DNA of 64,000 bases from Beta vulgaris subsp. vulgaris (GCF_026745355.1 NC_079202.1:50480357-50544356), one strand, 5' to 3'; positions 1-12,964 are shown, counted from the stretch's first letter. Program-made: numbers and translations. The notes: generated by a model not told the origin, from the sequence alone.

Positions 1-1171
1 ATTAAGTAATAACATTCTCTTACCTCAATGCCATTGAAATTGTAATTTTATATCCAACTCATTAGAAGTTTTTTAAAACAACTTATCATGCCATAACTTC
101 CATTTTCGAATCTTGCACTAGAAGAATACTATGAAAAGCTAACAATTAATTATAAATTTTTTGTCCCCTCAAAAAAAAAAATTATAAATTGTTTGAATAA
201 TAATATATTTGATAATTATAACTGATCTGTAACCCTTTCACCGTCCCTTCCACCTCCTCTCCCAAAAGTCTTCCACTCCCTCTTAAATCCACCGTCCTCT
301 TCTCCACTGCTCTTGCTTCTCAGTCTCCTTCTCAGCCATCTCCATCTCGATCTGTGGAGCTTTGCCTCCTTCGTCCAAAACCCATCAACTCACTACCTCG
401 TAGCTTCTCTTGGCAGTGCCGAGGTGGTAGTTGATGGTCGTCGCACCACAAACCCTTAATTCTTGGCACCTCATCTCAAGTTTTTTTGTCAAGATCTTGA
501 AAATTTTCATATTTGAAAATTTTTGACTCCCTCTCTTTGTCGGTGGGGCGATCTCGCCGCCACGAGGATGAGTGCTGCTCTAGTCGATGGTTCTTCATCG
601 ACTCCAGCCCCCAGCCGCTGTCGGTTAAGCTCCTCCACCACTGACGTGTGTTTTCTTCACCAAATCTGCTCTCTTCGTCACCGGAATTGTCCACCTTACC
701 CGCTCATGTGAAGCTCGAAGAATTAAAGCCACATCTTTGGCTCTCGCCACAGATCTTTGTACTGCCTCCTTGAGGAGCTAAATCTAGGTTTTTTTCTTTT
801 CTATGTACTTTAATTTCTAGTGGTCTCTTCTTGAGATAGGGATTCCACGAAGTTATGTGTCTAGTGATTTCTCCCTGAGATAGGGATTCACTAGTCCCTC
901 CATGTACCTCTCTACCAAAAACAAAATATTGAGATACCCTCGATACAAACACAACTTGTATAATAAATGGGTCAAGAATGGTAAACAAGAATCATACTAA
1001 CTGCCTGCCATTCGGCTTTCATTACTACTTGCAAACTTCCATTACAACAATCAACAATCCAGAGAGGGGTCTTAAAAATCAGATTACAAAACCATCTAAC
1101 AATTTCGCCTGCAACACAATTTCTTCATGCGAGTAATAAGTGTAAACCTTGCAAGAAGAATTCACTAGTCA
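1..1171. other. intergenic, no supported gene
   Basis: This stretch lies downstream of the minus-strand B3 gene. It is AT-rich at the left edge and C/T-rich from about 240 to 700. Short open frames occur on both strands between 476 and 988, but none shows a recognisable domain, splice partner or homologous neighbour. A short phrase (gagatagggattc) occurs twice around 834 and 881. The 3' UTR of the B3 gene should occupy the right part. Confidence 0.5.
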
Positions 1172-2961
1172 CTACTTACTATAGAATTTCATGGTAGTGT
1201 TTGTGTTTCCATTGGACTTAATAAGCTCAAAACCCACAGACTGGCCAATCTTTAAGCCATAAGCTTTATAAAGAGAAGGCCATCTGTAAATATAGTGCTT
1301 TTGGCACTTCAAACTGTACCTTAGTCCCATTTTCCATTGTTTCCCTTCCTCGTCTACCAACATGAAGTTGAACCTTCTCCTTCCTATCCCAATTTCGTAG
1401 GCAATTTCCCTTGGAATCTCCTGAACATAAATTAAATTAAATTAAATTAATAGGGATGTGAAAGTTTTAATTTTTTGATGACTTTAATCAATGGGAGAAA
1501 TAACTCGATAATTCTTATAGAGTACTCCTAGCGTCGTATATTATACTGTTTTTTCATGGGTATATATTAAGATGAATAGGATCTTTAATAAATGATGCGG
1601 AGCCATACTTCATTTATTATTGGAGAATATACAAATCTCGGAGTGGAAAAAACTTCATTTAATACTGTTTGCTAATTAGCAATGACAACAATTGATTTCA
1701 AGTTTGTTGTCTAATCAATATATGTAATATTGTAATATGTGTGAATGTTTAGTTATTACATGCAATACATGTTTTTAGTTAAAAGTATACTTCTATGTCA
1801 TAACGTTTAGAATTTCAAATAAAAAACTAGAAATTGACAATAATATCGAACATTAGTACTTACTATGTCACCACTAGCAAGGGAAGTTTTATTGACAACA
1901 TCACGGAAATATGGACGACGAGTTGGTTCGAAGGTTACCGTTGATTTCTGATCTTCCTCATTTCCCATATTCTCCAACCCTACACAAAATGTCCAATATA
2001 AATATTTAAAAAAATCATACCTCTTAAATATTTGGCAACAACAATGTTATTGAAAAGGTTACGTAATGTTAAATTTAACCCAAAGCCCATTACAAGTCTG
2101 ACACCCCCGACTGTCCCTAAATTCCAAACAAATTCTTAGAGTAGGAATCGAGCTCACTGTATTCTTACATAGTTACATATATGGCCTCTATACATATATA
2201 GATAAGATTATAATTTTTTTTTTAAAGAGACAAAAATCATAATGTTGAAGAAACAAGAATAAGCCCATAATTGTGTACTTCATACTACCTCTGTTTTTTT
2301 TAATTGCAACGATTTGACATAAAGTAGAGAAGGAAAATGTCTAATCGTTGCAACTAAAAAAATATATTACTACTAAAACTCATACCTTTGATATTATCAC
2401 GTGAAGTACCGATATCACAATCTCTTGGAATTTTGGAGGGTTTCACCTTAGCTTTAGATAAATCAACATCAAAAGCTGGAAATTCACGTTCACAACCACT
2501 AGGATCATAGATTAAAACGTCGAAAACCCAGTTTCCTTGGTGTTTAAACACCACAAAATCACCTATTTGTAGGTTATGATCTTCGCAAAATATTTCCCAC
2601 CCACTTTTGAAGTTAAACCTGGGAAATTCAACCTCAATAAACCATGGCTGAGTTGATTTGCTATCATATAAAATCACACACTTCCGTTTGTCTCGATTCG
2701 TTTCATCAACTTGTAGATGTGTATGGAAGGATTTTGGAATTACCTAGCAAGATTCAAGCATATATTACAACAATAATATAATTAGAATATGTAGACTCAT
2801 CCTAAGATATAATTTATAAATATTACATGTGATTGATATAAAATAACGTAAACATTTTTAGAAGGTTGAAAAATACTTACAAAATTGGTTTTGAAGTTGG
2901 GGACGAGAGGCTGGAAAAAACGGGACTTCTTAGAGAACTTCTTGCTACTTGGCGGTCTCAT
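1172..2961 (-). CDS. B3-domain transcription factor, REM type, two B3 domains
   Basis: I assembled four exons on the minus strand: 2961-2881, 2743-2386, 1979-1864 and 1420-1172. All junctions are GT-AG and the frame stays open for 267 codons plus TAG. The start is the ATG before MRPPSSKKF. The first B3 domain spans about residues 14-107: it opens with FFQPLVPNF, continues with the VIPKSF strand and ends after the GDFVVF motif, with CERE just beyond. The second spans about residues 167-266, from RPYFRDVV through IPREIA to GLKIGQSVGFEL. Two B3 domains in a short protein are typical of the REM (reproductive meristem) subfamily, whose members are nuclear DNA-binding proteins. Target and function cannot be told from sequence. 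The second domain runs almost to the C-terminus, which is short but not clearly truncated. A Stowaway-like inverted repeat sits in the second intron. Confidence 0.88.
2285..2376. mobile_element. short Stowaway-like inverted repeat in a B3-gene intron
   Basis: The left arm (about 2290-2313, T-run then TTGCAACGATT) is complementary to the right arm (about 2343-2365, AATCGTTGCAAC then an A-run). Size, hairpin form and an outer TACTACCTC edge resemble Stowaway/mariner MITEs. It lies wholly in the 1980-2385 intron, so the coding sequence is unaffected. Confidence 0.4.
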
Positions 2962-3756
2962 ACTTAGTCCCGTTCTTTTAGACTGAGAGAAACTGAACTG
3001 AACTGAACTGAAATTACACGGTGGTGGAGTAATTGAGAGTGAAGAGACTAAGAGGGAAGAGGAGATAATCGAGATAGAGATTAGAGATAGCAACAAGAGA
3101 TCAGGAAGTGTGAGAAGATGATGGTAGGTACTAGGAAGCTAAGTCATTGATGAAGCTCTTCAATTTGATTGCTAAAATTGGGAATTTCAAAATTTTGGTT
3201 TTGTTTTTGTTTTTGTTTTTGTGTTCTTGCTAGAGTAAGTTGATGAAGACTGAAGATGATGGTAGGAGTAGGTAAGTCATTACTGAAGTCTTCAATTGTC
3301 CGAAATTATTTTCAAGGAATCTTTTTTCTATTCAATCTTAACTTTTTAAGACACATTTGTTTTTTAAATCTCTATTTACAAAATTAGAAGTATCATTTTT
3401 AATTTTTTAGGATCTCCAAAGTGAATACAGTAAAGATTGTACAATAACATATGTAATTCTGATAAGTTTATGAGAAGAGAGTAAGAGACAAACCATAAGA
3501 TTTTGTTAAGGTGTTTGAACGAACAATGACTACAATATATATAGGAGTACATAGGAACTCTTACTCGGAAATAATCTCTAGAAGATATATTATTCGTAAT
3601 ACTTATTTAACATTTATTGGAAATAAATCATAAGATAATATTTGCCTAAGATAATATTATATCCTAACTACTAATATATCCTACAAATATCTATCATATT
3701 TTTAGTATCCTAATTCATCTCTAACAAATTCACCTTCTTTTTCTTATTTGTTTAAA

Positions 3757-3785
3757 CTAGTTGTTGGACTGCGCGCTATCGCATC
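3757..3785 (-). mobile_element. Helitron 3' terminus (minus orientation), rest unresolved
   Basis: Read on the minus strand, this ends in a short TGCG/CGCA stem, a spacer and CTAG followed by a host T, the layout of a Helitron 3' end. The element body would extend rightwards from 3757. I could not find its 5' TC end with confidence; it may lie beyond the nested Helitron at 5054-9430 or be lost. Confidence 0.4.
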
Positions 3786-4145
3786 CCTATCCCAAGAAAG
3801 TAAAAATTATTATGAATAGCTTTATGTAAATATCAGTGAAATAAATGTAAGCCATGTCAAAGTATATGAACATGTAGGTCAGATAAATAGGCTATTAGAT
3901 AAATTGCATATGCTTTGTTAGTGTAAAGAGTTCCTGGGGTACAAAACATGCACAAGATCTTGTGGCTTCTCTAAAATGTTGTCCCATAACTATATCTATT
4001 ACAAGCATTATATGATGCTTAGCAGCAAAAGAGTAATTTATATTAGGCAATCATTAACTTTAGGAGACAAATTGTTAACACGAAAAATTTGGCTGCAGAG
4101 TAAAACAACACGCAAAAGGGACCTTTGGGTGGGTGATGCACTGAC

Positions 4146-4310
4146 TTAATTATTTGGCTCATCAGCAAAATCAACGAGTAGGCCATGAACAACCTGATGT
4201 GCAGCAAGTTCATTTGCATCAAAGTGATAATCAAGAGGCTTAGCAATAGCGTTCATCTTTTGATTGGCTTGATTACTTTTATCAGTGTGATATTCTATGG
4301 ACTTAGCAAC
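4146..4310 (-). pseudogene. coding-like C-terminal fragment of unknown protein
   Basis: On the minus strand an open frame runs through VAKSIEYHTDKSNQ, then MNAIAKPLDYHFDANELAAH, and closes after FADEPNN with a TAA at 4146-4148. The composition (balanced charged and hydrophobic residues, few Lys/Asn/Ile runs) differs from the surrounding AT-rich noise, so it looks like a captured exon. I do not recognise the family. No matching upstream exon was found. It lies just inside the Helitron end at 3757, consistent with Helitron gene-fragment capture, but that is inference. Confidence 0.3.
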
Positions 4311-4691
4311 GAGAGTGCGTTTTATATTAGTTTCAAAGTTTATGTTTTTAAGATTTGTTTTTGGTATGACTATGTTTAAAAGCTTTAGTTTGGTGATTTA
4401 GTTATGAATCTAAGATAATATAATTTATGTATTGAAGAAATAAAAATTCAGATTTATTTATTATATTGGAATTGGATTTTTTTATCAAAGCATGAATTTT
4501 TAAGGGTTCTAAAGGTTGGAAATCATAATAGTATAATATAGTTTATGAAATTGATTGTTTTTATAATTTTAAATATGTTTAAGCTTGTTCAGAAAGAGTT
4601 TTAATATATAATATGTTGCTAGAAATTTGAAAAGTGTATTGTTAATGGAGATTTGTGATTTTAAAACATGGATTTTGAGAGTTGTTGGCAA

Positions 4692-4713
4692 CTAGTATAG
4701 TATACTATACTAG
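4692..4713. repeat. 22-bp perfect palindrome
   Basis: CTAGTATAGTA is followed directly by its exact reverse complement. It stands alone in AT-rich DNA, with no open frame or TIR element centred on it. Confidence 0.6.
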
Positions 4714-5053
4714 GAGGCTTTAATACTTAAGTTCTAATGCTGGGAAAGGTACTTTTAAGAAGGATTTAAAGTATTTATTATTGTTGTAAATTCATAAAGA
4801 TTAATTGTGGATTTATATTGGTTATTTTAGGCGGAAAATTTTCTTTAGGCGACTTTTAAGGTTGTGAAAGTGGCCACTCATTTTGTCTACGCAAGCTACA
4901 TACATATGTGTTGATTGGATTAGTATCATGATTTAAGGATGAGAATTATGAAGTATCATGTATAGGGAACTAATTGAGTTCATAAGTGATTACTATTAAG
5001 TTGGATTTGCGTGTTTTATGACGTTGTGTGAAACATGTTGTTTATAATATTTA

Positions 5054-8000
5054 CTAGCTTTTAACCCGTGCAAAATGCACGGGAGGTTTTATATTATAGA
5101 TATGATTTGGTCCCGTGCATAATCTATGTGTTGCATTTTGTTTATTAAGTAGTGTTTTTATTCCAATTTATCTAATTCATAATTATTAGAATCCAAGAAT
5201 TTAAAGTTGAAAGATTATAAAATGTAAATTTATATATCACGATATTTGTTACAACATTTTAAAGTTTGAAAATCTTATAATTGTGATATATAAATTGATA
5301 AATACGTTATGAAACAAACACACATCAACATGCACATAAAGTTTTTTGTTTTATAAATTTAATATTTTAGGATGGTCTCGTAAAAGTATAGTTTGAATAT
5401 TAGCTCTTGATTTAAAGTTTTTATAATAATATCGTGTATTAAGAATACATTTTAAAATCGGTTTTAGACTTGTGCCACTTGCACAGGAAGTTTTTGTTTT
5501 AATAAATTTAAGATTTTATATTATCTCTCCTAAAATCAGGGTGGAAGTATTTAACCCGTTAATCTATGAAAATGATAATATAAAAATCAAGAATGTAAAA
5601 AGTGAAACATACATATAAGTTTGAAAAAGTAAATTTTAATTTGCTATTCCCATATACAGGTTTTCTAAAGTATGAGTGGTCAGCTATAGGAAATCAATGG
5701 TTGAATTCATGATTATTTACTTACATAGAAGAAAAAAAATTGTTCAATATTGTTGAATTGGTATGAAATACTTTTGACATATTATTATCAATTTCAATGA
5801 TTATAGTCAATGCTTTTAGATTTTAAGAACTCATGAGATAATTCAATCTAAATTTTAAAACTAATAATATGTGTTTTAAATTTTATGATCTTGTATCGAG
5901 AGTATTAAATGTGGCTATGACCCGTATGTTATATAGTTATGATTTTTGTAAAATGGCCTTGATATCTGAAAATTTTGCTCATACTCTTGAACTGGCAATA
6001 TAAAATACTTTTACATGTTTCCATCAATGTTATTGACTATACCGTCCGTGCTTTTAAACTTTGAGAACTACATTAGAACAATTCTATCTAAATTGTAAAA
6101 CTAATAACTTCTGATTTTTAAATTTTATAATCTTGTGTTAAGAATAATTAAAACCTGGTACGTTGAATAGTTACAATTTTAGGGAGAAGTGTTTGTTGTT
6201 GTAATGATTACTTAGCTTGTGGTCAATCAATATTCTTGTATTGAGAATAATTAAAATTGCCTTATGACCGGTACATTATGCAGTAGTTATGGTTTAAAGA
6301 TGTATGGATTATATTATACAATGAATATTAACTACACGATTTTCATAACTCATATAAATATACTATCTAGTATTGCAAGCTGTTCCGATGTAAACATATA
6401 ATATAATTTACAGTTATTAAAAGATTTATGCATAATATGATGTAACTGATAATTTTTAGCAAGAAATCGTAGTGATTTGATTGTGCGTTTTAATAGTATT
6501 TTATTGACAAACGTGAAAAATAAATAAATGGTGACATATATATGATTTTCGTTTTTAACAATTTTTTGAAAAAAGAAAGATAGATAACTGAGATCATTTC
6601 CAAAAAAAAATAAAAAAAATAAATTCAAAGTCCTTTTTCAATTTTGAATTTCAAATTTCAACAATTGTAAAAATTACAGCTAAACATAAAAATATTAGCT
6701 GGCGATTTAAATTTTATGATTTTATATATATGAAAATTAGCTTGCAACCCATGTGTTGAACTATGACTTATGACATTCATGTTATATTATACAATGTCAA
6801 CGATCCTGGAGTATTTACTAACAATGTTATTGAAAAACTTTTTAGTGCTCGCAAAGGTAATATAATAGTGTTATATCCTTGTTATATCGTACAATATATA
6901 TATGGTAATAACTAATAATTAAAGATGTAATATAATTTTAAGAATAGTTTCATTTTTCTTTGCTCAAGTTAAAGATTTTTTTAAAATCTCTATTCTCTTC
7001 ACGTGGCTAAAATAATTTTTGCTTTTAGATAAATATATAGATTACTCATACTTTTAAAATAATGTTTGCTTGAAATAGTGACACTTCATTGTTTCAATAC
7101 TTGGAGAAAATATTTTCTAAACTTTCCTTAAAAATAGTGTAGATATCATATCATCATACAAATTTGGTTTGGTCAAATTATCTATATATATTTGCCTAAT
7201 GAAATATTTTAAAAACATGGTCCAAAAAATTATACCCTAATTTTATGTAACTAAGGGTGCGTTCTATTCAACTTATTGGACCTGAACTTATTGGAACTTA
7301 TCTGAACTGAACTTATTGAACCTGAACTGAACTTATTTGAACTTATTAAACCTGATTGGACCTGATTGGACCTGATTGGACCTGATTCAACTTATTGGAC
7401 CTGATTGAACCTGATTGGAACTTATTGGACCTGATTGACCTTATTGGACCTTATTGGAACTTATTGACCCTGATTGAAACTTATTAGACCTTATTGGACC
7501 TGATTGAAACTTATTAGACCTTATTGAACCGATTGAAACTTATTTGACCTTATTAGACAAAAACATTGATCATGAATAACATTAATATTACCACTAACGT
7601 AAATACTACCCCTCAAAATTTTTTATGGAATAATAATTATTATAATTCGTCCTTTAAAAAATAATGATTATTAATTATCTCTTATGATAATTAATTTAAC
7701 AAAAAAATTACTATTTATATATTTGCCTATACATAACTTTCATCACTAATATATCTAATAGTGTTGTTTTAATTTTATAAAACACTAGTAGAAAATCAAA
7801 AAATTAATTTTATAAAATACTAGTAGTTACTAATCTAAGCTGAGCAAAAGGCAATACAAAGGGAAGAATATTTACTTTACTAAAATAGGATGAAGAATAT
7901 ATGGGCATATATTCTATCAGTATATCCAAAATTGTATATTATTATAAATTACGATTGTAGACAAATTGAGTTGTACAAACTCTTGAGTTCGGTTGAAAGC

Positions 8001-9430
8001 TTGGATTTGAGCTCAGTTTGTGCTCAACTCTTAAATAAGCTTGAATGAGAATTGTAAAGTACATAGCTCAGATATGTCTGCCTCCTTTTACATTGCTAGT
8101 TATTGGTGATTTTGTTTGCATAAATTTTGTAGGGGTTGCTCTATGATGTAGAAGATGAAGAAAGATACTCCGATGAAGAAAGATACTCCAGTGATGATAA
8201 TGAAGCAATCAATTGATAACATTTATATCTTTCATAGTTATTAGTAACGAAAACATGTTATCTCTTGTTATTTAAAGACGAATTGCAAAATATTGTAATT
8301 ATAATAATTATTATTATTATTATTATTGTTAACCTTAATTATTTGACCATGATTATAATATTATTCAATAGCAATATGAATAATCAAATAATAGACAATA
8401 ATACAAGTATAATACTATACATTGTGGTACTTTAATAAAAAATTCTAATAATAACATAATCAGCTAATAGTAATATGAATAATAAAATAATAAACATAAT
8501 ACAAATAAATAATAAAATAATAGACATAATCCGCTAATAGTGATATGAAATTATGAATAACAAAATAGTGGACAATAATACAAATGTTTATTAAACATTG
8601 ACTATTTGGACCTTATTAGACCTGATTGGAACTTATTGGACCTTATTAGACCTGATTGGAACTTATTGCACCTGATCGAAACTTATTGGACCTTATTAGA
8701 CCTTATTGGAACTTATTGCACTTATTAGACCTTATTGCAACTTATCTGAACTTATCTGAACTTATTGGACCTGAAACTTAATTTTTTAAGTTGAACAGAA
8801 CGCACCCTTAAGTTGTTAATCTTATTTTTTCTTTAAAATTAAAGTCTTTCTCTACCCGCATCTACTATATAACTTTGTAGATAACAATTATTTATAACTT
8901 AAAATATACCATTTTTCCCCCTTTTGTTTAAGTGACGTTATATTAATCGATGCAATGGATTAATGTATTATTTTTTTTTGTATTGATGGAGCAATGAACT
9001 CAGCAAATGGTATAACAATATTTTATGATCATTTGAGACTGATGGACATGAACTCAGCACGTGTAGTATTAGGATTTTTGTATTGATGGAGCAAATGATT
9101 TAAGGATGATAACAAATAATTCTTCCAATAAAATTTCCTTAATTCTTGTACATAAATCTTTTATATGTTTATTTGCTTGATTTAAGGATGATTATAATAC
9201 TCTTTCCAAATGAAGAGGATCGTAATTGATTTACTTAATATTCTTTCCTAGCTTTAAATATTATGGCACACGCCTTAAAGTAATATGCAAACGACACATA
9301 AGCAATAGATTTCCTCCAATTTCCACGTGGCATATGGATTGTGAGAAGGCATGAGAATTTGACATTTGGCGAATTAATTGTGAGGGTGACACATAGGGTT
9401 TATGTACCCAGCTTTATATAGGTATATAGA
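5054..9430 (-). mobile_element. non-autonomous Helitron containing a nested TIR element
   Basis: The minus-strand 3' end at 5054 shows the hairpin arms CCCGTGC and GCACGGG, a short spacer and CTAG with a host T beyond. The matching minus-strand 5' end at 9430 begins TCTATATACCTATATAAAGC with a host A before it. Together they give an A/T insertion without target duplication, as for Helitrons. The 4.4-kb body includes the 1.55-kb TIR element at 7255-8807; the remaining 2.8 kb is AT-rich and encodes no Rep or helicase. Pairing of these two ends is inferred from orientation and spacing. Confidence 0.6.
7255..8807. mobile_element. 1.55-kb TIR element with oligomer-repeat ends, copy 1
   Basis: The ends are inverted copies of GGGTGCGTTCTRTTCAACTT. 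Inside each end lies a long array of ~11-bp words such as TTATTGGACC and TGATTGGACC; the core is AT-rich with ATTATT runs. Flanks are TAA on the left and TTA on the right, so the 3-bp target duplication is imperfect here. No transposase ORF is visible, so it is non-autonomous. A second copy in opposite orientation lies at 22923-24443. Superfamily is uncertain; a 3-bp duplication would suit PIF/Harbinger or CACTA. Confidence 0.75.
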
Positions 9431-9827
9431 TATTATGTTTGTATGGAAGATTGATGCAAGCATATGGATTTGGGAACTTTAGTTTGGATCATGATTGAAT
9501 CATGTTGTTCCCTTTTTATTATTTCACTACTTTATAGTTTATGAGGACGGAAGACCTTATTTGGTAAGTTGATATTTTATACCTTTGAAAGGTTAGTTGG
9601 TTGTTGGCTAGGTTCAACAAATAAGGAAGATTCGATTAAAGTTGGAATTAATCTTGGGTTGTTCAGTTGTTTGATCACTTATCTAATCCTAAGATAAAAA
9701 AAATGAAAGTTTATGATTGTTTGATGTTTGTATTATATGTATTCCTTGTGAGTCATAACAAGTACTAAATGGTTATCATGTAAAGTGAAATGTGGATAGC
9801 AATAATTCTAGACTTGTATACTATAGG

Positions 9828-10217
9828 GTTCTAGTGAGAACCCTCTTATGGTGAGAACCTTGAGAACCACTTAAAATAAGCAAAAACTTCCTAAAATGAG
9901 CATAAAAAAAGTAACAAATGAGCAGAAACATAAAATAAGTAGAAAACATTAAGTTATCAAAAACGTAAAATGAACAAAAATGTAAAAGAAGAAAAACGTA
10001 ATATGAGCATAAAAAAGTTAATTGTGAAAGAAAGTAAAATCAACAAAACATAAAATGAGCAAAAACGTTGATAAATGAGCATAAAACTGTTAAATGAGCA
10101 AAACCATAAAATAAGTGAAACAAAAAATTAGCAAAAATGTTATGAAATGATCAAAATCTTCGTAAAATGAGAAAAAATATGGGTGGTTCTCACCATAAGA
10201 GTGGTTCTCATATGAAC
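9828..10217. mobile_element. 390-bp MITE with about 32-bp TIRs
   Basis: The left end (GTTCTAGTGAGAACC, then CTCTTATGGTGAGAACC) matches the reverse complement of the right end (GGTTCTCACCATAAGAG, then TGGTTCTCATATGAAC) over about 32 bp with few mismatches. The interior consists of degenerate repeats of AAAATGAGCA and AAAACGT. No ORF. The family is not recognised and no clear target duplication is visible. Confidence 0.65.
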
Positions 10218-10220
10218 TTA

Positions 10221-10248
10221 AACATATATATATATATATATATATATA

Positions 10249-10319
<71 letters not shown>
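10221..10319. repeat. (TA)n microsatellite
   Basis: A nearly pure TA dinucleotide run with one interruption near 10250. It abuts the MITE at 9828-10217. Confidence 0.9.
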
Positions 10320-10322
<3 letters not shown>

Positions 10323-12240
10323 TTGAATTATTTTTTTTATTTTATTTTTGGAAATCTAAATTTCGAAAACAAGAGTTATATATATTAAAAAAAAAAATTG
10401 TTTTGAAGCAAACATCTTGCGGAGAGATTGTTTCCAAAATTTTCGTCAGTTTTATCAAGCAAATCTGTCAAATTGATTGCTCAATCAATTACCATCCCCA
10501 AAATCTTCTCAATTAAATTTAAACTTTCCCCCTTTGTTTCAATCATATCCTTCTTCCTTCTTGAATTGTTCCTCTCTCCCTTTACTAGGGCTATAAATAT
10601 CGGACTTCTACACCTCTTTCAAGCATAATTATTTTCGCTTCAAAATTTCAGTAGGTGAGAAACTCATTTATGAAACACTCTGTTCTGTTAAACGAAATTA
10701 GAGAAAAAAAAGGGTTGTTGTCGTGCCGCCGCGGCCACCAGTTGATTGGTCGGCCGACCACCTTCTGTCTTCTCTCTTCTTTCCTCTTTCTTCTTCCTTC
10801 TTGTTCTCTCTAGTGTGACCTTCTGTTCTTTTTTTTCTTTCGTGGAAACTGAACTGGAGTTTTAGTTCTTAGTTTTTCTTTTGACCTTGTTTTTCTAACT
10901 GTAACATCCCGATAATTCTCTCTTTTCAGAAATCTTTTTCAATATAAAAGATAGAGAATTACCAAAGCATTATCGCCCATGTAATAATGTATCAGCTTAT
11001 TTAGAATTTTGCAGTGGAAAACATATAACTAAACTTTAAAACTTTTATTATAATAAATAAATAAGTAATTAAGTATTTAAAATTAAACACTCTATAGAAG
11101 TCTACTCAAATCAACTTATTATATTATGTTCCTACTAATGTACAGATTACACAAGCTCTCCATTCCCAGATTCCCAATGATGCAACATCTGCGAACCTGT
11201 AAATGTCAATGCTTTAAAGAATCTGCTCACCAAAATAGTTCATCACAAGATCAATAAGGCAAAGCCATGATCAACAATCACACACAAAGCACGTAATCAG
11301 CAAAGCTGAGTACTACATAATTATTCTTAACATGATACTAATAAATAACATGCCAGGATGAATAATAATATAACAATATATATTTTTGTAGATAACTTTT
11401 ACTGAACTAAACGCTAAACAGCTTTTTATTATAATGGAATAGTTATTGGACTTGAGTTGTCTTATCTACTAATGCCTTCACTAAGAAGACGAAATACGGG
11501 CGCGACTCCGTATTCCAGAATGACCTGCAATATCGAGGAACCTTTGAAAATAATAGGGATGGTGATCAATCCATCTCCCAGGAAAAGCCACGGGCTACCA
11601 CCATGTACTCCAACTCCTAATGTGGAAGGGGATGGGGGTCAGTGGGGGAAGGGGAAGGGGTCGCGGGGGAAGGGGGTCGCGGGAAAAGGGGAGGCTTCGA
11701 GGGTGGTGATGGTGAGGGGGAGGGAAGGGCTGGGGTGGGGCAGGGGTGGTTAGGGTTGGGGTATTAGATTAGGGTTAGGATATGAGATTAGGGTTAGGGT
11801 TTAATTTAGGTTAATTAATTAGGAGTAGGACCTAATGACTAACGAAAATCTAACACCGTTAGTCAAAAGGGCAAGTTGATGTGTTTTTCGAAAAGTGAGG
11901 GGTATATGGTGAATTTGGAAAGTTGAAAGGGTATACGATGCAAAAAAAAAATTTGTCAAGGGTAGATGGTGAAAAAATCGAATAAAATATGATGTAGTCT
12001 TGTAATAATTATAATTAACTAAAAAGACTTAAACAAATCTATACATATCTAATAACATTTTTATTACGTAACTTACAAGAGAATATTGACGCCATATTCT
12101 CTTACCACAATTCCTTTTAAGTATTGTTTTCAAACTCAAACCTTTCCAATTTTTTTTACTTATCTCGTCGTGACGTGACTTTTTTAATATCTTAATGGAC
12201 AAAAAATACAAAAGTAGCAAAAAAAATATATAATTTAAAA
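10320..12240. other. intergenic, possible LTR remnant
   Basis: No gene is supported. The phrase TGTAACATCCCGATAATTCT at 10900 resembles the start of a Ty3-type LTR, and 11150-11330 holds a moderately GC-richer stretch of the kind seen in LTR debris, but no second LTR, primer-binding site or pol ORF is present. The G-rich block at 11620-11815 is listed separately. Confidence 0.35.
11620..11815 (+). repeat. G-rich tract with TTAGGG-like repeats
   Basis: Multiple runs of three to five G (GGGGAAGGGG, GGGGGAAGGGGG) are followed by degenerate GATTAGGGTTAGG repeats. The open frame across it (from 11457) is low-complexity Gly/Arg and I do not regard it as a gene. The run spacing would permit G-quadruplexes. 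It resembles the G-rich half of the element at 61533-62626. Confidence 0.6.
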
Positions 12241-12269
12241 ATAATATTATATTTGTTTATTGTAACTGA

Positions 12270-12300
12270 CTCGAGGCATCGCCTGGGCAAAAAAAACTAG
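12270..12300 (+). mobile_element. Helitron 3' terminus (plus orientation)
   Basis: AGGC-ATC-GCCT forms a small hairpin, followed by an A-rich spacer and CTAG with a host T. The body would extend to the left; I found no convincing 5' TC end. Confidence 0.4.
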
Positions 12301-12804
12301 TAAATATAATAAAAGGCGTTCCTAAACAGGAAATTATTCACGTAACACTCTCCCTAGGAAGTTTTAGTTCATGTAATGCATGCATGTACAATAATAAACA
12401 AATTAGAAATTACATAGTATAGATTTTGGTCTTGTGACCTCAAGTTCATATACTAAAGTTATAACCACTAAAACCAAGTTGTATTTAGTATTATTATTTT
12501 AAAGTAAAATAATAATAAATAAATATTTTTCTTACCATGGGCATAACCCGAGCCTAATAACTAGTTTGATTCTCGAATAGTGTGCATCATTATATATTAT
12601 TGCATAATGGCACATAAATTGGATTGAAAGAGAAATCAAAGTAATTATATATAAAAGGTTGTTATATGAGTAATGCCACATAATTTCGATTGAAAGAGAA
12701 ATGTAAGTAAAAAAAAAATTAATTAAATATACCTAAAATTATGTAATTAATTCATTCCTAAAATAAACTCTTAATTATTGTTTAGTCCTTCCATTTGACT
12801 TTTC

Positions 12805-12964
12805 GTTTTATTCAACTTATTTTATCTAATCTTATCTTATTTTATCTGAACTTATCTTATCTTATCTTATCTTTTCTGAAATGAGTAAAAATAATTAAGT
12901 TGAACTGAACATCTTATCTTATCTGATAAGATCTTAAATAAGTTAAAATTAGTTGAACAGAATA
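12805..12964. mobile_element. short palindromic MITE made of TTATCTTA words
   Basis: The ends (ATTCAACTTATTTTA and TAAAATTAGTTGAACAG) are inverted, and the interior is built of repeated TTATCTTA/AACTTATC words. Design and end sequence recall the 1.5-kb elements at 7255 and 22923, so it may be a miniature relative. Confidence 0.45.

Larger units (their letters stand above)
2962..5053. other. intergenic DNA with Helitron debris
   Basis: The right side of the B3 gene holds its 5' leader and promoter, with a CTGAA microsatellite near 2988-3012 and a GTTTTT repeat near 3200. I could not fix a TATA box. Beyond about 3300 the DNA is AT-rich and without genes, except for the Helitron end at 3757, the minus-strand coding-like fragment at 4146-4310 and the palindrome at 4692, all listed separately. 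Confidence 0.5.

Noticed and set aside
476..988. Overlapping frames on both strands near the left edge
   Set aside because: No recognisable motif, no conserved partner, and both strands are equally open in a C/T-rich stretch.
11740..11815. TTAGGG-like repeats suggesting an interstitial telomere
   Set aside because: Only a few degenerate units, and the usual plant unit is TTTAGGG; more likely part of a G-rich repeat.
12425..12485. Second tRNA-like segment on the minus strand
   Set aside because: The A-box-like part is acceptable but the B box is poor and no A tail or target duplication is visible.
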